Assembly (NCBI GenBank): GCA_002067555.1
Contig: MVQQ01000147.1
Coordinates: 1 to 13,796, forward strand
Origin: Syntrophorhabdus sp. PtaB.Bin184
GTDB taxonomy: Bacteria > Desulfobacterota > Syntrophorhabdia > Syntrophorhabdales > Syntrophorhabdaceae
Reading direction: 5' to 3'
Length of the DNA: 13,796 nt
The notes under the pieces: generated by a model
The model's database searches: none
What the model was told of the DNA's origin: nothing
Seen by the model: only the letters and a program-made list of their open reading frames with translations
Program-made: the position numbers and the translations under genes
Shown: one piece after another, positions 7,049-13,796 of the stretch
Numbering within the stretch: position 1 is the first letter of the stretch
Layout of the letters: each line of letters begins with the position of its first letter

Positions 7049-8965
7049 ATGCCGAAAGAAAAGTCCAAACAAAAAAAAGACCTTAAAAAACGCAAAGATA
7101 TAATACTGGAGATCAAGAGCGGCAACAAGGACAAGGAGAAGAAGACCAAGAGTTTCACCTTCCTCTATTTCATCATCGCCATCATCGCCATATTCGTGAT
7201 CCACAGCTACCTCTCCTTTCGTTCCGAGATAAAGACCGTTCCCTACAGCGAATTCAAGGGCCTCATCGCCCAGATGAAGGTCTCGGACCTCGTCATCGAC
7301 GCCGAAAAGATCCAGGGAACGATGACACAGCAGGACGGAAAGAAGGTGAAGTTCGTGACAAGCAGGGTCGAAGACCCTGACCTCGTCAAGGACCTTCAGA
7401 AGAGCAGCGTCCAGTTCTCCGGCTCCTTCGAGAACAAGATCCTGAGAGTCATCATCGAATGGATACTCCCCTTCGCCATCATAATACTCATCTGGAACCT
7501 CCTTATGCGGAGGATGGGCGGGGCCCCGTCGAGCGTTCTCAATTTCGGCAAGAGCCGGGGGAAGATCTACGGAGAGGATGAGATAAAGATAACCTTCGAT
7601 GATGTCGCCGGGGTCGATGAGGCAAAAGAGGAGCTCCAGGAGATAATCGAGTATCTTCGCTATCCGCAGAAATTCCTCGATCTCGGTGGAAAGATACCCA
7701 AGGGCATTCTTCTCGTCGGTCCGCCGGGCACGGGCAAGACCCTTCTCGCAAAGGCAGTCGCCGGCGAGGCGAAGGTGCCCTTTTTCAGCATGAGCGGGTC
7801 CGATTTCGTGGAGATGTTCGTCGGGGTTGGCGCCTCGCGGGTGAGAGACCTCTTTTCCCAGGCCCAGCAGAAGGCCCCCTGCATCATCTTCATCGACGAA
7901 CTGGACGCCCTCGGCAAGGCACGGGGCATGAACCCCTTGTCGTCCCACGACGAGCGCGAGCAGACCCTGAACCAGCTTCTCGCCGAAATGGACGGTTTCG
8001 ACACCAAGACGGGGGTCATTATCGTGGGCGCGACGAACAGGCCCGAGATACTCGACCCCGCGCTCTTGAGGCCCGGCAGGTTCGACAGGCATGTCCTCGT
8101 CGACAGACCCGATATCAAAGGCCGCGAAGAGATATTGAAGGTACACGTGAAAGAGGTCAAACTGGCACGCAATATCGATCTTTCCGTCATTGCCGCCAGG
8201 ACACCCGGTTTTGTGGGTGCCGACCTGGCGAATCTCATCAACGAAGCTGCTCTTCTCGCCGCCCGGAAAGGAAAGTCGTCGGTGACGATGGAAGAGTTCG
8301 AAGAGGCCATCGACCGTGTCGTGGCAGGTCTTGAAAAGAAAAAGAAGGTAATGAGCAAGAAGGAAAAGGAGATCGTCGCCTACCACGAAACGGGCCATGC
8401 CCTCATGGCGGAATCCCTGGAGGGCGCGGACCCCGTCCACAAGATATCCATAATCCCCCGCGGCATTTCCGCCCTGGGATACACGATGCAGCTTCCCACT
8501 GAGGACCGCTACCTCATGACGAAGAGCGAGCTCATCGACCGCATGTGCGTCCTGCTCGGGGGAAGGATAGCCGAGGAGATCATCTTCAGCGAGATCTCGA
8601 CAGGCGCCCAGAACGACCTGGCGCGGGCAACGGACATAGCCCGGTCCATGGTGAAACAGTACGGCATGAGCGAGAAACTCGGCCACATGACCTTCGAGCA
8701 GGAGCGCAAACCTCTCTTCCTCGATATCGCCCCCGGCTCGGGCACAAAGGACTACAGCGAGGAGACGGCCAGGGAGATCGATAACGAGGTGAAGGCCATC
8801 ATCGAACATTCCTACATAAAGGTGAAGGACACCCTCACGAAGAAACGCGACCTCTTGGAACTGGTCGCCAGGACTCTCCTGGAAAAGGAATCCATCGACG
8901 GAGACGAACTGAGGAACATGCTGAAAGAGCACGGGGAGGGGGATCATGGTAACGAATCTCGATAA
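7049..8965 (+). CDS. ftsH: ATP-dependent zinc metalloprotease FtsH
   Basis: 638 aa inner-membrane hexameric AAA+ protease that extracts and degrades misassembled membrane proteins and some soluble regulators. A Lys-rich cytoplasmic N-terminus (about 1-36) precedes TM1 (37-56). A small periplasmic domain (about 57-130) and TM2 (134-153) follow. The AAA+ module has Walker A GPPGTGKT (224-231), the pore-loop FVEM (253-256), Walker B IIFIDELDAL (279-288) and a second region of homology with arginine fingers Arg344 and Arg347 (RPGRFDR). The protease domain has HETGH (446-450, Glu447 catalytic), and Asp523 in STGAQND is the likely third zinc ligand. Length and motifs are complete. The N-terminal basic stretch is longer than in E. 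coli FtsH. The ATG is the only possible upstream start but has no Shine-Dalgarno. It heads a cluster with an unknown gene, fmdB and tilS. Confidence 0.97.
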   Translation: MPKEKSKQKKDLKKRKDIILEIKSGNKDKEKKTKSFTFLYFIIAIIAIFVIHSYLSFRSEIKTVPYSEFKGLIAQMKVSDLVIDAEKIQGTMTQQDGKKVKFVTSRVEDPDLVKDLQKSSVQFSGSFENKILRVIIEWILPFAIIILIWNLLMRRMGGAPSSVLNFGKSRGKIYGEDEIKITFDDVAGVDEAKEELQEIIEYLRYPQKFLDLGGKIPKGILLVGPPGTGKTLLAKAVAGEAKVPFFSMSGSDFVEMFVGVGASRVRDLFSQAQQKAPCIIFIDELDALGKARGMNPLSSHDEREQTLNQLLAEMDGFDTKTGVIIVGATNRPEILDPALLRPGRFDRHVLVDRPDIKGREEILKVHVKEVKLARNIDLSVIAARTPGFVGADLANLINEAALLAARKGKSSVTMEEFEEAIDRVVAGLEKKKKVMSKKEKEIVAYHETGHALMAESLEGADPVHKISIIPRGISALGYTMQLPTEDRYLMTKSELIDRMCVLLGGRIAEEIIFSEISTGAQNDLARATDIARSMVKQYGMSEKLGHMTFEQERKPLFLDIAPGSGTKDYSEETAREIDNEVKAIIEHSYIKVKDTLTKKRDLLELVARTLLEKESIDGDELRNMLKEHGEGDHGNESR

Positions 8966-9839
8966 GAAACAGATCGACCTCATCAAGGAATCGTTGTGCG
9001 TTTACGGGAAGGCGCGGGAGTGCAAGTCCCTGCTCCGACAGGGACAGCTTTTCTTCGCCAACATCGAGGACTTCGTGGACGACAGGGGCAGGAGCTGTCT
9101 TTTCAGGCTCAAGGAGATGTGTCACGACCTCTTCCGTAATTCCTCGGAGGCGAGCTACAAGGAGAAGCTCTTCGATATGACCGTCGGCTACACCTTTCAC
9201 GGCGCCATGAAGCTCCGCGAGAACCTCTACCTTCTCGAATACTATCAGCCTCAATGCGAGATAGCCCTTGAGGACCTGACGGAACAGGAAAAGAAGATCG
9301 TCAACGAAATAAGTGTACTGGTCCGAAAAGCGCGGGGACGCCTGAAGGAAGAGCTCAAGGAAGTCACCGTCCTTGCCGACGAGCTGGTGACGCAGCTCAA
9401 GGACCTCATCCTTCTCTATCGGGGGAACTACCTTCTCCCCCGCTTCCTGTATGAATACGAAAAGACCCTTACAAGGATATACGGACGCAAGGGCTTCGAG
9501 GATATCCTGCTCACTGCGTACGCGGACGGCAAAAAGCTCCTTCTCTTCAAGACGGCCAACAGCTACCTTGAAAGTGAATACTTCGACACGGCCAGAAAGC
9601 TCTTCAAGCGCCTCATCGGAACGGACGGATCCAACACGGCCGCCCTTTTCCTCTACCTTTTTGCCTCGGCCAACCATTTCTATTTCAAGAACATGTTCAC
9701 GAGGGCCCTGGGGCTCGCGAGAAAGGCGGAGAGTATGAACGTCGACGCGGTCATCAGGGAGAAATATCGTCCCCTGTTGGTGCGGCTCATCGCCGACCTG
9801 TCGAGGGAAATAAAGAAGAAGAGGGACGAGCGGAGGTAA
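8946..9839 (+). CDS. Uncharacterised helical protein coupled to ftsH
   Basis: 297 aa, not recognised as a named family. The ATG lies 20 bp inside the ftsH 3' end in another frame, with GGAGG at 8935-8939, so translation is probably coupled to ftsH. No signal peptide, TM helix or catalytic motif is visible, and the protein is probably cytoplasmic and mainly helical. It has several Cys in the N-terminal half (18, 26, 51, 59, 104). A charged amphipathic stretch at about 111-152 could form a coiled coil. At about 197-262 there is a TPR-like helix-turn-helix pattern (SYLESEYFDTARKLFKRL, then FTRALGLARKAES), and the C-terminus is very basic (286-297). Position suggests, but does not show, a role with FtsH such as an adaptor or regulator. 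It could equally be an unrelated lineage-specific protein that shares the operon. Confidence 0.85.
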   Translation: MVTNLDKKQIDLIKESLCVYGKARECKSLLRQGQLFFANIEDFVDDRGRSCLFRLKEMCHDLFRNSSEASYKEKLFDMTVGYTFHGAMKLRENLYLLEYYQPQCEIALEDLTEQEKKIVNEISVLVRKARGRLKEELKEVTVLADELVTQLKDLILLYRGNYLLPRFLYEYEKTLTRIYGRKGFEDILLTAYADGKKLLLFKTANSYLESEYFDTARKLFKRLIGTDGSNTAALFLYLFASANHFYFKNMFTRALGLARKAESMNVDAVIREKYRPLLVRLIADLSREIKKKRDERR

Positions 9840-9841
9840 CC

Positions 9842-10060
9842 ATGCCTATCTATGAATATACCTGCCGCAAGTGCGGCAACGAATTCGAAGTGATAGTCTT
9901 CGGCGACGACGTGCCCGAATGCCCCAGGTGCGGGGACAAAGACCTGCAGAGGAACATGTCCTCCTTCGGGTTCTCCGCGGGCTCGGGATTCAAGTCGTCG
10001 GGGCGGTCGGGCGGCTTCTGCGCCGGATGCTCCTCACCCGACTGTTCGAGCTGTTCGTGA
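9842..10060 (+). CDS. FmdB-family zinc ribbon protein
   Basis: 72 aa. It opens with MPIYEYTCRKCGNEFEV, the hallmark of the FmdB regulatory-protein family. The zinc ribbon is made by Cys8-x2-Cys11 and Cys27-x2-Cys30. A Gly/Ser-rich linker follows, then a Cys-rich tail (FCAGCSSPDCSSCS) also common in the family. The molecular role is not established: the first member was proposed as a regulator of formamidase genes, but most homologues are small proteins of unknown function. GGAGGT overlaps the stop of the preceding gene, 4 nt before the ATG, and the stop overlaps the start of tilS, so it sits inside the ftsH-tilS transcript. Confidence 0.9.
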   Translation: MPIYEYTCRKCGNEFEVIVFGDDVPECPRCGDKDLQRNMSSFGFSAGSGFKSSGRSGGFCAGCSSPDCSSCS

Positions 10061-11514
10061 CAGGGAACGGCTTCACCGGTATTGTCGACACCCCGGCCAC
10101 TCCCCGGCCCGCAGACCTTGTCCGCAGGATATCCCGGCTCATCAGGACGAATGGGATGATGAACGAGGGGGACCGCGTTCTTGTCGGTTTCTCCGGTGGG
10201 GTCGATTCGGCAACACTCCTTTATGTTCTCACTAAGATCAGGGAGAAAATGCCCTTCGGTCTTGCCGTTGCCCACGTGAACCACCTCTTGAGACGGGAGG
10301 AGTCGGAAAGGGACGAGGCCTTTGTGAGGGAAACGGCGGAACGTTACGGACTTCCCTGTTTCGTCGAAAGGGCGAACGTTAAGGCGTATTCCCGATCGAC
10401 GGGGCTCTCCGTACAACACGCCGGCAGGGACATCCGGTATCGTTTCTTCAACGAAACAGCCGATCGCGAGGGCTACACGAGGATTGCCCTCGCCCACAAT
10501 CTCGATGACCAGGTCGAGACCTTCCTCCTGCGTCTCGCCAAAGGGACGGGCATTCGTGGCCTGTCTTCCATACCTCCCGCCCGCGAGAGGATAGTCAGAC
10601 CCTTCCTTACGACCTACCGTTCAGAGATAGAATCCTATGCCGCCGCCCGCTCCATTCCCTTCGTCAGCGATTCCTCGAACGACAAAACGGTATACGAGCG
10701 CAACTACATTCGTCACAGGATCATCCCTCTCTTTGGCGAATTGAACCCCGCGTTCAGGGAGAAGGTCGTCTCCCTCCTCGGCGACCTGACAGAGATAAAC
10801 ACTCTCTTCGACGAAAGGAAACGCTCCTTCACGGAGAAGAACGTCCGAAGGCTGGAAGGGGACGTCCACGTGCCCGTCGCACCCCTCGTGAAACTCGATG
10901 ACGAGACCTTCTTCCGGGTCGTGAGCGACATCGTGGCGGACATGGCACCCGTCGTCCCCTTACGGGAGCACATCGAACTCGTCAGAAAGGTCCTGTCCTC
11001 CCGAAAACCGAACCTTCGCCTCGATCTCCCCGGGCACCTCCTGGCAAGGAAAACCTACGACACGCTCATATTCACCATGAAGAGGCCGGAACCGCCTATC
11101 ACGACGGTCTTTTCCCTTGGTGAGGGACGGACCAGCATCGCCGCCCTCAAGATCGACGCCACCGTCACGGTGGTGAAAAAACGTCCTTCGTCCTATCCAA
11201 GGGACAGCTTCACGGCGCACTTCGACCTCGACAAACTGGGCCCCCGGGACAGCCTCGCGATCCGGACGTTCCGCGAGGGTGACAGATTTCGCCCTCTGGG
11301 CATCGACAAATCCGTAAAGTTAAAGGATTTCTTTATCTCCCGCAAGATACCCCTCGAGTCCCGCAAACGGGTCCCCCTGCTCGTCTCGGGCGACCTCATT
11401 GCATGGGTCGTCGGCCACAGGATCGATGAGCGGTGCAAGATCGACGAGAACACCCGCAGGATTCTCAGGGTCACCGTAAGGAAATCCTGTCAACCACCCT
11501 CAATTTCTGATTGA
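10057..11514 (+). CDS. tilS: tRNA(Ile)-lysidine synthase TilS
   Basis: About 485 aa. The enzyme adenylates C34 of the tRNA-Ile2 CAU anticodon and joins lysine to it, making lysidine so that the tRNA reads AUA. Numbered from the proposed GTG, the PP-loop ATPase motif SGGVDS is at 46-51. VNHLLR follows at about 75, AHNLDDQVETFLLRL at 146-160, and the RNYIRHRIIP segment at 215-224. The C-terminal TilS domain opens with IRTFREGDRFRPLG (402-415) and runs to the end, so the protein is full length. The frame stays open upstream through fmdB, but that part has no family likeness. I chose GTG at 10057 because it overlaps the fmdB TGA (GTGA) and leaves a normal N-terminal helix. An ATG at 10027 is possible; neither start has a good Shine-Dalgarno. 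The stop overlaps the -35 box of the next promoter. Confidence 0.93.
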   Translation: MTGNGFTGIVDTPATPRPADLVRRISRLIRTNGMMNEGDRVLVGFSGGVDSATLLYVLTKIREKMPFGLAVAHVNHLLRREESERDEAFVRETAERYGLPCFVERANVKAYSRSTGLSVQHAGRDIRYRFFNETADREGYTRIALAHNLDDQVETFLLRLAKGTGIRGLSSIPPARERIVRPFLTTYRSEIESYAAARSIPFVSDSSNDKTVYERNYIRHRIIPLFGELNPAFREKVVSLLGDLTEINTLFDERKRSFTEKNVRRLEGDVHVPVAPLVKLDDETFFRVVSDIVADMAPVVPLREHIELVRKVLSSRKPNLRLDLPGHLLARKTYDTLIFTMKRPEPPITTVFSLGEGRTSIAALKIDATVTVVKKRPSSYPRDSFTAHFDLDKLGPRDSLAIRTFREGDRFRPLGIDKSVKLKDFFISRKIPLESRKRVPLLVSGDLIAWVVGHRIDERCKIDENTRRILRVTVRKSCQPPSISD

Positions 11515-11538
11515 CAGAGCCTTCCCTCATGGTGTAAA
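11511..11538 (+). promoter_or_regulatory. Promoter of the aminotransferase gene
   Basis: A perfect TTGACA (11511-11516) overlaps the tilS stop codon. After a 16-bp spacer comes TGTAAA (11533-11538, 4 of 6). A start near 11545 would give a leader of about 30 nt containing AAAGGAG (11561-11567). The gene can thus be transcribed apart from the ftsH-tilS cluster, although read-through is possible because I see no terminator after tilS. Confidence 0.55.
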
Positions 11539-11574
11539 AGTTACGGCACCAAAAAAAGCTAAAGGAGTTGCTCT

Positions 11575-12762
11575 ATGTTATCTGCCAGGGCCGCCTCTCT
11601 AAAACCATCACCCACACTCGCCATCTCGGCCAAGGAAAAGGCACTCAAGGCACAGGGGATCGATATCGCCGGCTTCGGCGCGGGCGAGCCGGACTTCGAC
11701 ACACCTGCCCATATCAAGGAAGCGGCCATAAAGGCCATTAACGACAACTTCACCCGCTACACTCCCGTCACCGGAATCGATCCTCTCAAGGACGCGATAA
11801 TAGACAAGTTCTCCCGCGACAACGGGCTCGCCTATAAACGGGAGGAGATCATCGTCTCCTGCGGCGGAAAACACGGACTCTACAACCTTTTCCAGGCCCT
11901 CTTCCAGGAAGGCGACGAGGTCATCGTCCCCGCCCCCTTCTGGGTATCCTATCCCCCCATGATCGAGCTCGCGAATGCCAAACCCGTCATCCTCGAAACC
12001 AGGGAGGAGGACGATTACCAGATAACCCCGGACCTCCTCAAGAGATATCTCACACCCAGAACGAAGGCGATCGTACTCAATTATCCCTCGAATCCCGTGG
12101 GCTCCGTGTTCTATCGCGAGAACCTCGAGGCAATAGGCAAGCTCGCGGTGGAGAAAGGTTTCTACCTCATCTCCGACGAGATATATGAAAAACTGGTCTA
12201 CGACTACAAGCACGTCAGCATCGCCTCCATGGACCCGGCGTTCAAGGAGCGGACGATCATATGCCACGGCGTTTCCAAGACCTACGCGATGACGGGTTGG
12301 AGGATCGGCTACAGCGCGGGCCCTGCCCCCATCATAAAGGCCATGGGGAACATCCAGAGCCAGAGCACGTCCAACCCGACCTCGGTTTCGCAGATGGCGG
12401 CCCTTGCGGCTCTCTCCGGCAATCAGGACTTCATCGGCACCATGGTCGCCGAGTTCAAGAAGAGAAAAGACTTTCTCGTTAAGAGCTTAAGGAGCATAGA
12501 AGGCGTGACCTGCTATGACCCCAGGGGCGCCTTCTACGTGTTCCCCAACCTCAATGTCGTCGTGGGCAAGAAGTATAAGGACCGCATCGTCGATTCCTCA
12601 ACGACCCTGACGGAGATCCTCCTCGACGACTTCCACACCGCCGTGGTCCCCGGCGTGGAGTTCGGCAAGGAAGGATACCTGAGGCTTTCGTTTGCCACAT
12701 CCATGGACGTCATCGAAAAGGGTGTCGAGAGGATAGCGAAGGCAGTGGCATCGATGAGCTGA
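11575..12762 (+). CDS. Class I (subgroup Ib) aspartate aminotransferase
   Basis: 395 aa cytosolic PLP enzyme. The typical reaction is aspartate plus 2-oxoglutarate to oxaloacetate plus glutamate. The start MLSARAASLKPSPTLAI and the FGAGEPDFDTPAHI block (34-47) are typical of subgroup Ib. Active-site residues seen: Trp123 (PFWVSYP), Asn173 (NYPSNP), Asp201 and Tyr204 (SDEIYE), PLP lysine Lys235 (SKTYAMTGWRIGY) and Arg370 (YLRLSFA), which holds the alpha-carboxylate. Lys99 in CGGKHGLYN matches the lysine that in Thermus thermophilus AspAT recognises the distal carboxylate, which favours a dicarboxylic substrate. Some Ib enzymes also act on prephenate, and sequence reading alone cannot exclude this. 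AAAGGAG lies 7 nt before the ATG. The gene has its own promoter and terminator, so it is probably monocistronic. Confidence 0.93.
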   Translation: MLSARAASLKPSPTLAISAKEKALKAQGIDIAGFGAGEPDFDTPAHIKEAAIKAINDNFTRYTPVTGIDPLKDAIIDKFSRDNGLAYKREEIIVSCGGKHGLYNLFQALFQEGDEVIVPAPFWVSYPPMIELANAKPVILETREEDDYQITPDLLKRYLTPRTKAIVLNYPSNPVGSVFYRENLEAIGKLAVEKGFYLISDEIYEKLVYDYKHVSIASMDPAFKERTIICHGVSKTYAMTGWRIGYSAGPAPIIKAMGNIQSQSTSNPTSVSQMAALAALSGNQDFIGTMVAEFKKRKDFLVKSLRSIEGVTCYDPRGAFYVFPNLNVVVGKKYKDRIVDSSTTLTEILLDDFHTAVVPGVEFGKEGYLRLSFATSMDVIEKGVERIAKAVASMS

Positions 12763-12783
12763 AAACATCAGAACCAATCTCAT

Positions 12784-12825
12784 AAAGGGGGAACCGACGC
12801 GGACTCGCGCGCGGTTCCCCCTTTT
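12784..12825 (+). terminator. Intrinsic terminator after the aminotransferase gene
   Basis: A perfect 13-bp stem pairs AAAGGGGGAACCG (12784-12796) with CGGTTCCCCCTTT (12812-12824), closing a 15-nt GC-rich loop. Four T end the right arm. It lies 21 bp after the stop codon. The A-rich left and T-rich right ends would also allow weaker termination of leftward transcription. Confidence 0.85.
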
Positions 12826-12842
12826 GGTTCCTCAAGGCCGGG

Positions 12843-12871
12843 ATGAAAAAACCGGGGGATTGTGCTATTAT
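12843..12871 (+). promoter_or_regulatory. Promoter of the CBM48 protein gene
   Basis: An extended -10 TGCTATTAT (12863-12871; TATTAT matches 5 of 6) stands 17 bp after a weak -35 ATGAAA (12843-12848, 4 of 6). The start would be near 12878, with a leader of about 20 nt carrying AAGGAGG before the ATG at 12898. Confidence 0.6.
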
Positions 12872-12897
12872 GATGGATAAAGTTTAAGGAGGGTGCA

Positions 12898-13170
12898 ATG
12901 GCAGAGAAGCAGGCGAAAAAACGTGTAACATTCAAACTCAGCGACGCGGGGGCAGGTCACGTTTGTATCGCAGGTTCTTTCAACTCCTGGGACCCCTCGG
13001 TTCGCCCTCTGAAGAAGGACGCAAAGGGGGTCTGGAAAACGAGCATCACCCTTTCCCCGGGCGTCTACCAGTACCGGTTCATCGTCGACGGCAACTGGAT
13101 GGAAGACCCCTCCTCCAGCCATAAGGAGATGAACGAATTCGGGGGTTTCAACTCCGTGGTCATCGTCTGA
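12898..13170 (+). CDS. Free-standing CBM48 / AMPK-beta-like glycogen-binding protein
   Basis: 90 aa. Apart from a short basic N-terminus the whole protein is one carbohydrate-binding module of the isoamylase N-terminal / AMPK-beta type. The signatures are VCIAGSFNSWDP (22-33), YQYRFIVDGNWMEDP (57-71) and FNSVVIV (84-90). Compared with the AMPK-beta glycogen-binding domain, the two sugar-stacking tryptophans are kept (Trp31, Trp67). Arg60 replaces the binding lysine, and Asn85 is kept. It therefore probably binds alpha-1,4-glucan, but it has no catalytic domain and no glycogen gene is nearby. AAGGAGG lies 5-6 nt before the ATG. It has its own promoter and stands between a strong terminator and phoU. 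A targeting or regulatory subunit is possible, but nothing in the sequence shows a partner. Confidence 0.88.
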   Translation: MAEKQAKKRVTFKLSDAGAGHVCIAGSFNSWDPSVRPLKKDAKGVWKTSITLSPGVYQYRFIVDGNWMEDPSSSHKEMNEFGGFNSVVIV

Positions 13171-13208
13171 TCATCTATCGAAACCCCGAAGATCTCGAAG
13201 GACAGTTC

Positions 13209-13232
13209 CCGGTCCGGTGAGAACAGGACCGG
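13209..13232. repeat. Small hairpin in the intergenic region before phoU
   Basis: CCGGTCC (13209-13215) pairs perfectly with GGACCGG (13226-13232) around a 10-nt loop, 38 bp after the CBM48 stop. There is no U-tract directly after it (the nearest T-run is about 18 nt on). It may be a weak terminator or RNA-stabilising structure. The rest of 13171-13344 holds no supported gene. Confidence 0.45.
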
Positions 13233-13344
13233 CCTAACCGCTTCACATCCTTTTTACGCCGATCGAGGGACACACAAAACACCTGACGGGTGCTTAAGCC
13301 TTGCTCTGCGTGCCATACGGAGCCTCGGACACCTCAGAATCAGA

Positions 13345-13373
13345 TTGTAATCGATGGCAAAGTTGACTATACT
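13345..13373 (+). promoter_or_regulatory. phoU promoter
   Basis: TTGTAA (13345-13350, 4 of 6), a 17-bp spacer and TATACT (13368-13373, 5 of 6) lead to a start near 13380, about 20 nt before the ATG. An inverted pair TGCCAT (13311-13316) and ATGGCA (13354-13359) spans the -35 region, and the second half lies in the spacer. I see no Pho-box-like direct repeats. Confidence 0.6.
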
Positions 13374-13400
13374 CTAGCCATCCAGACCAGGAGGCAAATA

Positions 13401-13796
13401 ATGCTTGAAGGACACATTTACAAGACCTTCGATCTTGAATTGAAGGAGTTGAAGGAGAAGCTCCTTTATGAGGGCGGACTCGTTGAGAAGGCTATCAGCA
13501 ATGCCATCAGGGCCCTTCTTGAACGCAACTCGGACCTTGCCGAGAAGGTCATAGACGATGATCCCGTCATCAACGCCCTGGAAGTGGAAATCGATGAGTT
13601 CTGTCTCAAGCTACTCGCCCTCAGGCAACCCGCGGCCCGCGACCTGAGGTTCATCACCACGGCCATCAAGATCAACTACGACCTGGAACGGATCGGCGAC
13701 ATGGCCGTCAACATCTGTGAGAGGGTCCAGGAACTGAACCAGGAACCCCAGTTGAAACCCTACATCGACCTTCCCATGATGGCCGATACGGTGCAG
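13401..13796 (+). CDS. phoU: Phosphate signalling protein PhoU (3' end outside the window)
   Basis: The first 132 codons are present and the frame is still open at the right edge. Full PhoU is about 220-235 aa, so roughly 100 residues are missing. PhoU is a cytoplasmic helical-bundle protein that links the Pst phosphate transporter to the PhoR sensor and dampens the Pho response when phosphate is plentiful. The start MLEGHIYKTFDLELKELKEKL is typical. The signature RQPAARDLRFI (75-85) and the metal-binding helix DLERIGDMAVNI (94-105) are present in the first repeat; the second repeat would lie beyond the window. AGGAGG stands 6-7 nt before the ATG. In many bacteria phoU ends a pstSCAB-phoU operon, but here it starts from its own promoter after a non-Pst gene. 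Confidence 0.95.
   Translation, partial: MLEGHIYKTFDLELKELKEKLLYEGGLVEKAISNAIRALLERNSDLAEKVIDDDPVINALEVEIDEFCLKLLALRQPAARDLRFITTAIKINYDLERIGDMAVNICERVQELNQEPQLKPYIDLPMMADTVQ

Noticed and set aside
7043..8986. A 647-codon open frame antisense to all of ftsH
   Set aside because: It mirrors ftsH in the phase where GC-rich codons leave no stops. Its translation has no family likeness, while ftsH is complete with all motifs.
9871..10056. Upstream extension of TilS through fmdB
   Set aside because: The 62 extra residues are Arg-rich, unlike TilS, and lie wholly within fmdB in another frame. The GTG overlapping the fmdB stop is the more natural start.
13281..13300. Short symmetric sequences CACC-TGACG-GGTG and GCTTAAGC
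   Set aside because: The stems are 4 bp and the palindrome 8 bp, within chance expectation for this length, and no T-tract follows.

Overview
The window reads as a chromosomal housekeeping segment of a moderately GC-rich, Gram-negative-type bacterium. The gene content resembles Desulfobacterota (former Deltaproteobacteria, perhaps a syntroph-like lineage): an ArnT-like lipid glycosyltransferase, long-form SerA, a hybrid PAS kinase, FtsH, an FmdB-type zinc ribbon, TilS, a class I aminotransferase and PhoU. That placement is inferred from gene content and protein style only. No rRNA, tRNA, CRISPR array, insertion sequence or phage gene was seen.

Layout. Positions 1-84 are AT-rich and non-coding. 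Positions 85-2557 hold a two-gene minus-strand operon: an isoprenylcysteine-methyltransferase-like membrane protein, then a GT83/ArnT-like glycosyltransferase. A divergent promoter region (2558-2668) separates it from serA (2669-4291, plus), which encodes the first enzyme of serine synthesis. serA converges on a minus-strand hybrid histidine kinase (4482-6836). The gap between them holds two oppositely oriented arrays of a 9-bp repeat that can fold into a long imperfect stem. A second divergent region (6837-7048) carries a near-ideal promoter for the kinase and a promoter that would make ftsH mRNA nearly leaderless.

Positions 7049-11514 are a tight plus-strand cluster: ftsH, an uncharacterised helical protein whose start overlaps the ftsH stop, an fmdB-type zinc ribbon, and tilS starting on a GTG that overlaps the fmdB stop. 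An aspartate aminotransferase gene follows from its own promoter and ends at a strong hairpin terminator. Next comes a small free-standing CBM48 (AMPK-beta-like glycogen-binding) protein. The window ends inside phoU, which has its own promoter and is cut by the right edge.

Functionally the genes cover amino-acid synthesis (SerA, aminotransferase), membrane protein quality control (FtsH), tRNA-Ile2 maturation (TilS), envelope lipid modification (the minus-strand pair), signalling (hybrid kinase) and phosphate control (PhoU). I see no convincing new defence or mobile system. The items most worth a second look are the inverted 9-bp repeat arrays, the unknown gene coupled to ftsH, the near-leaderless ftsH start and the altered H-box of the kinase.
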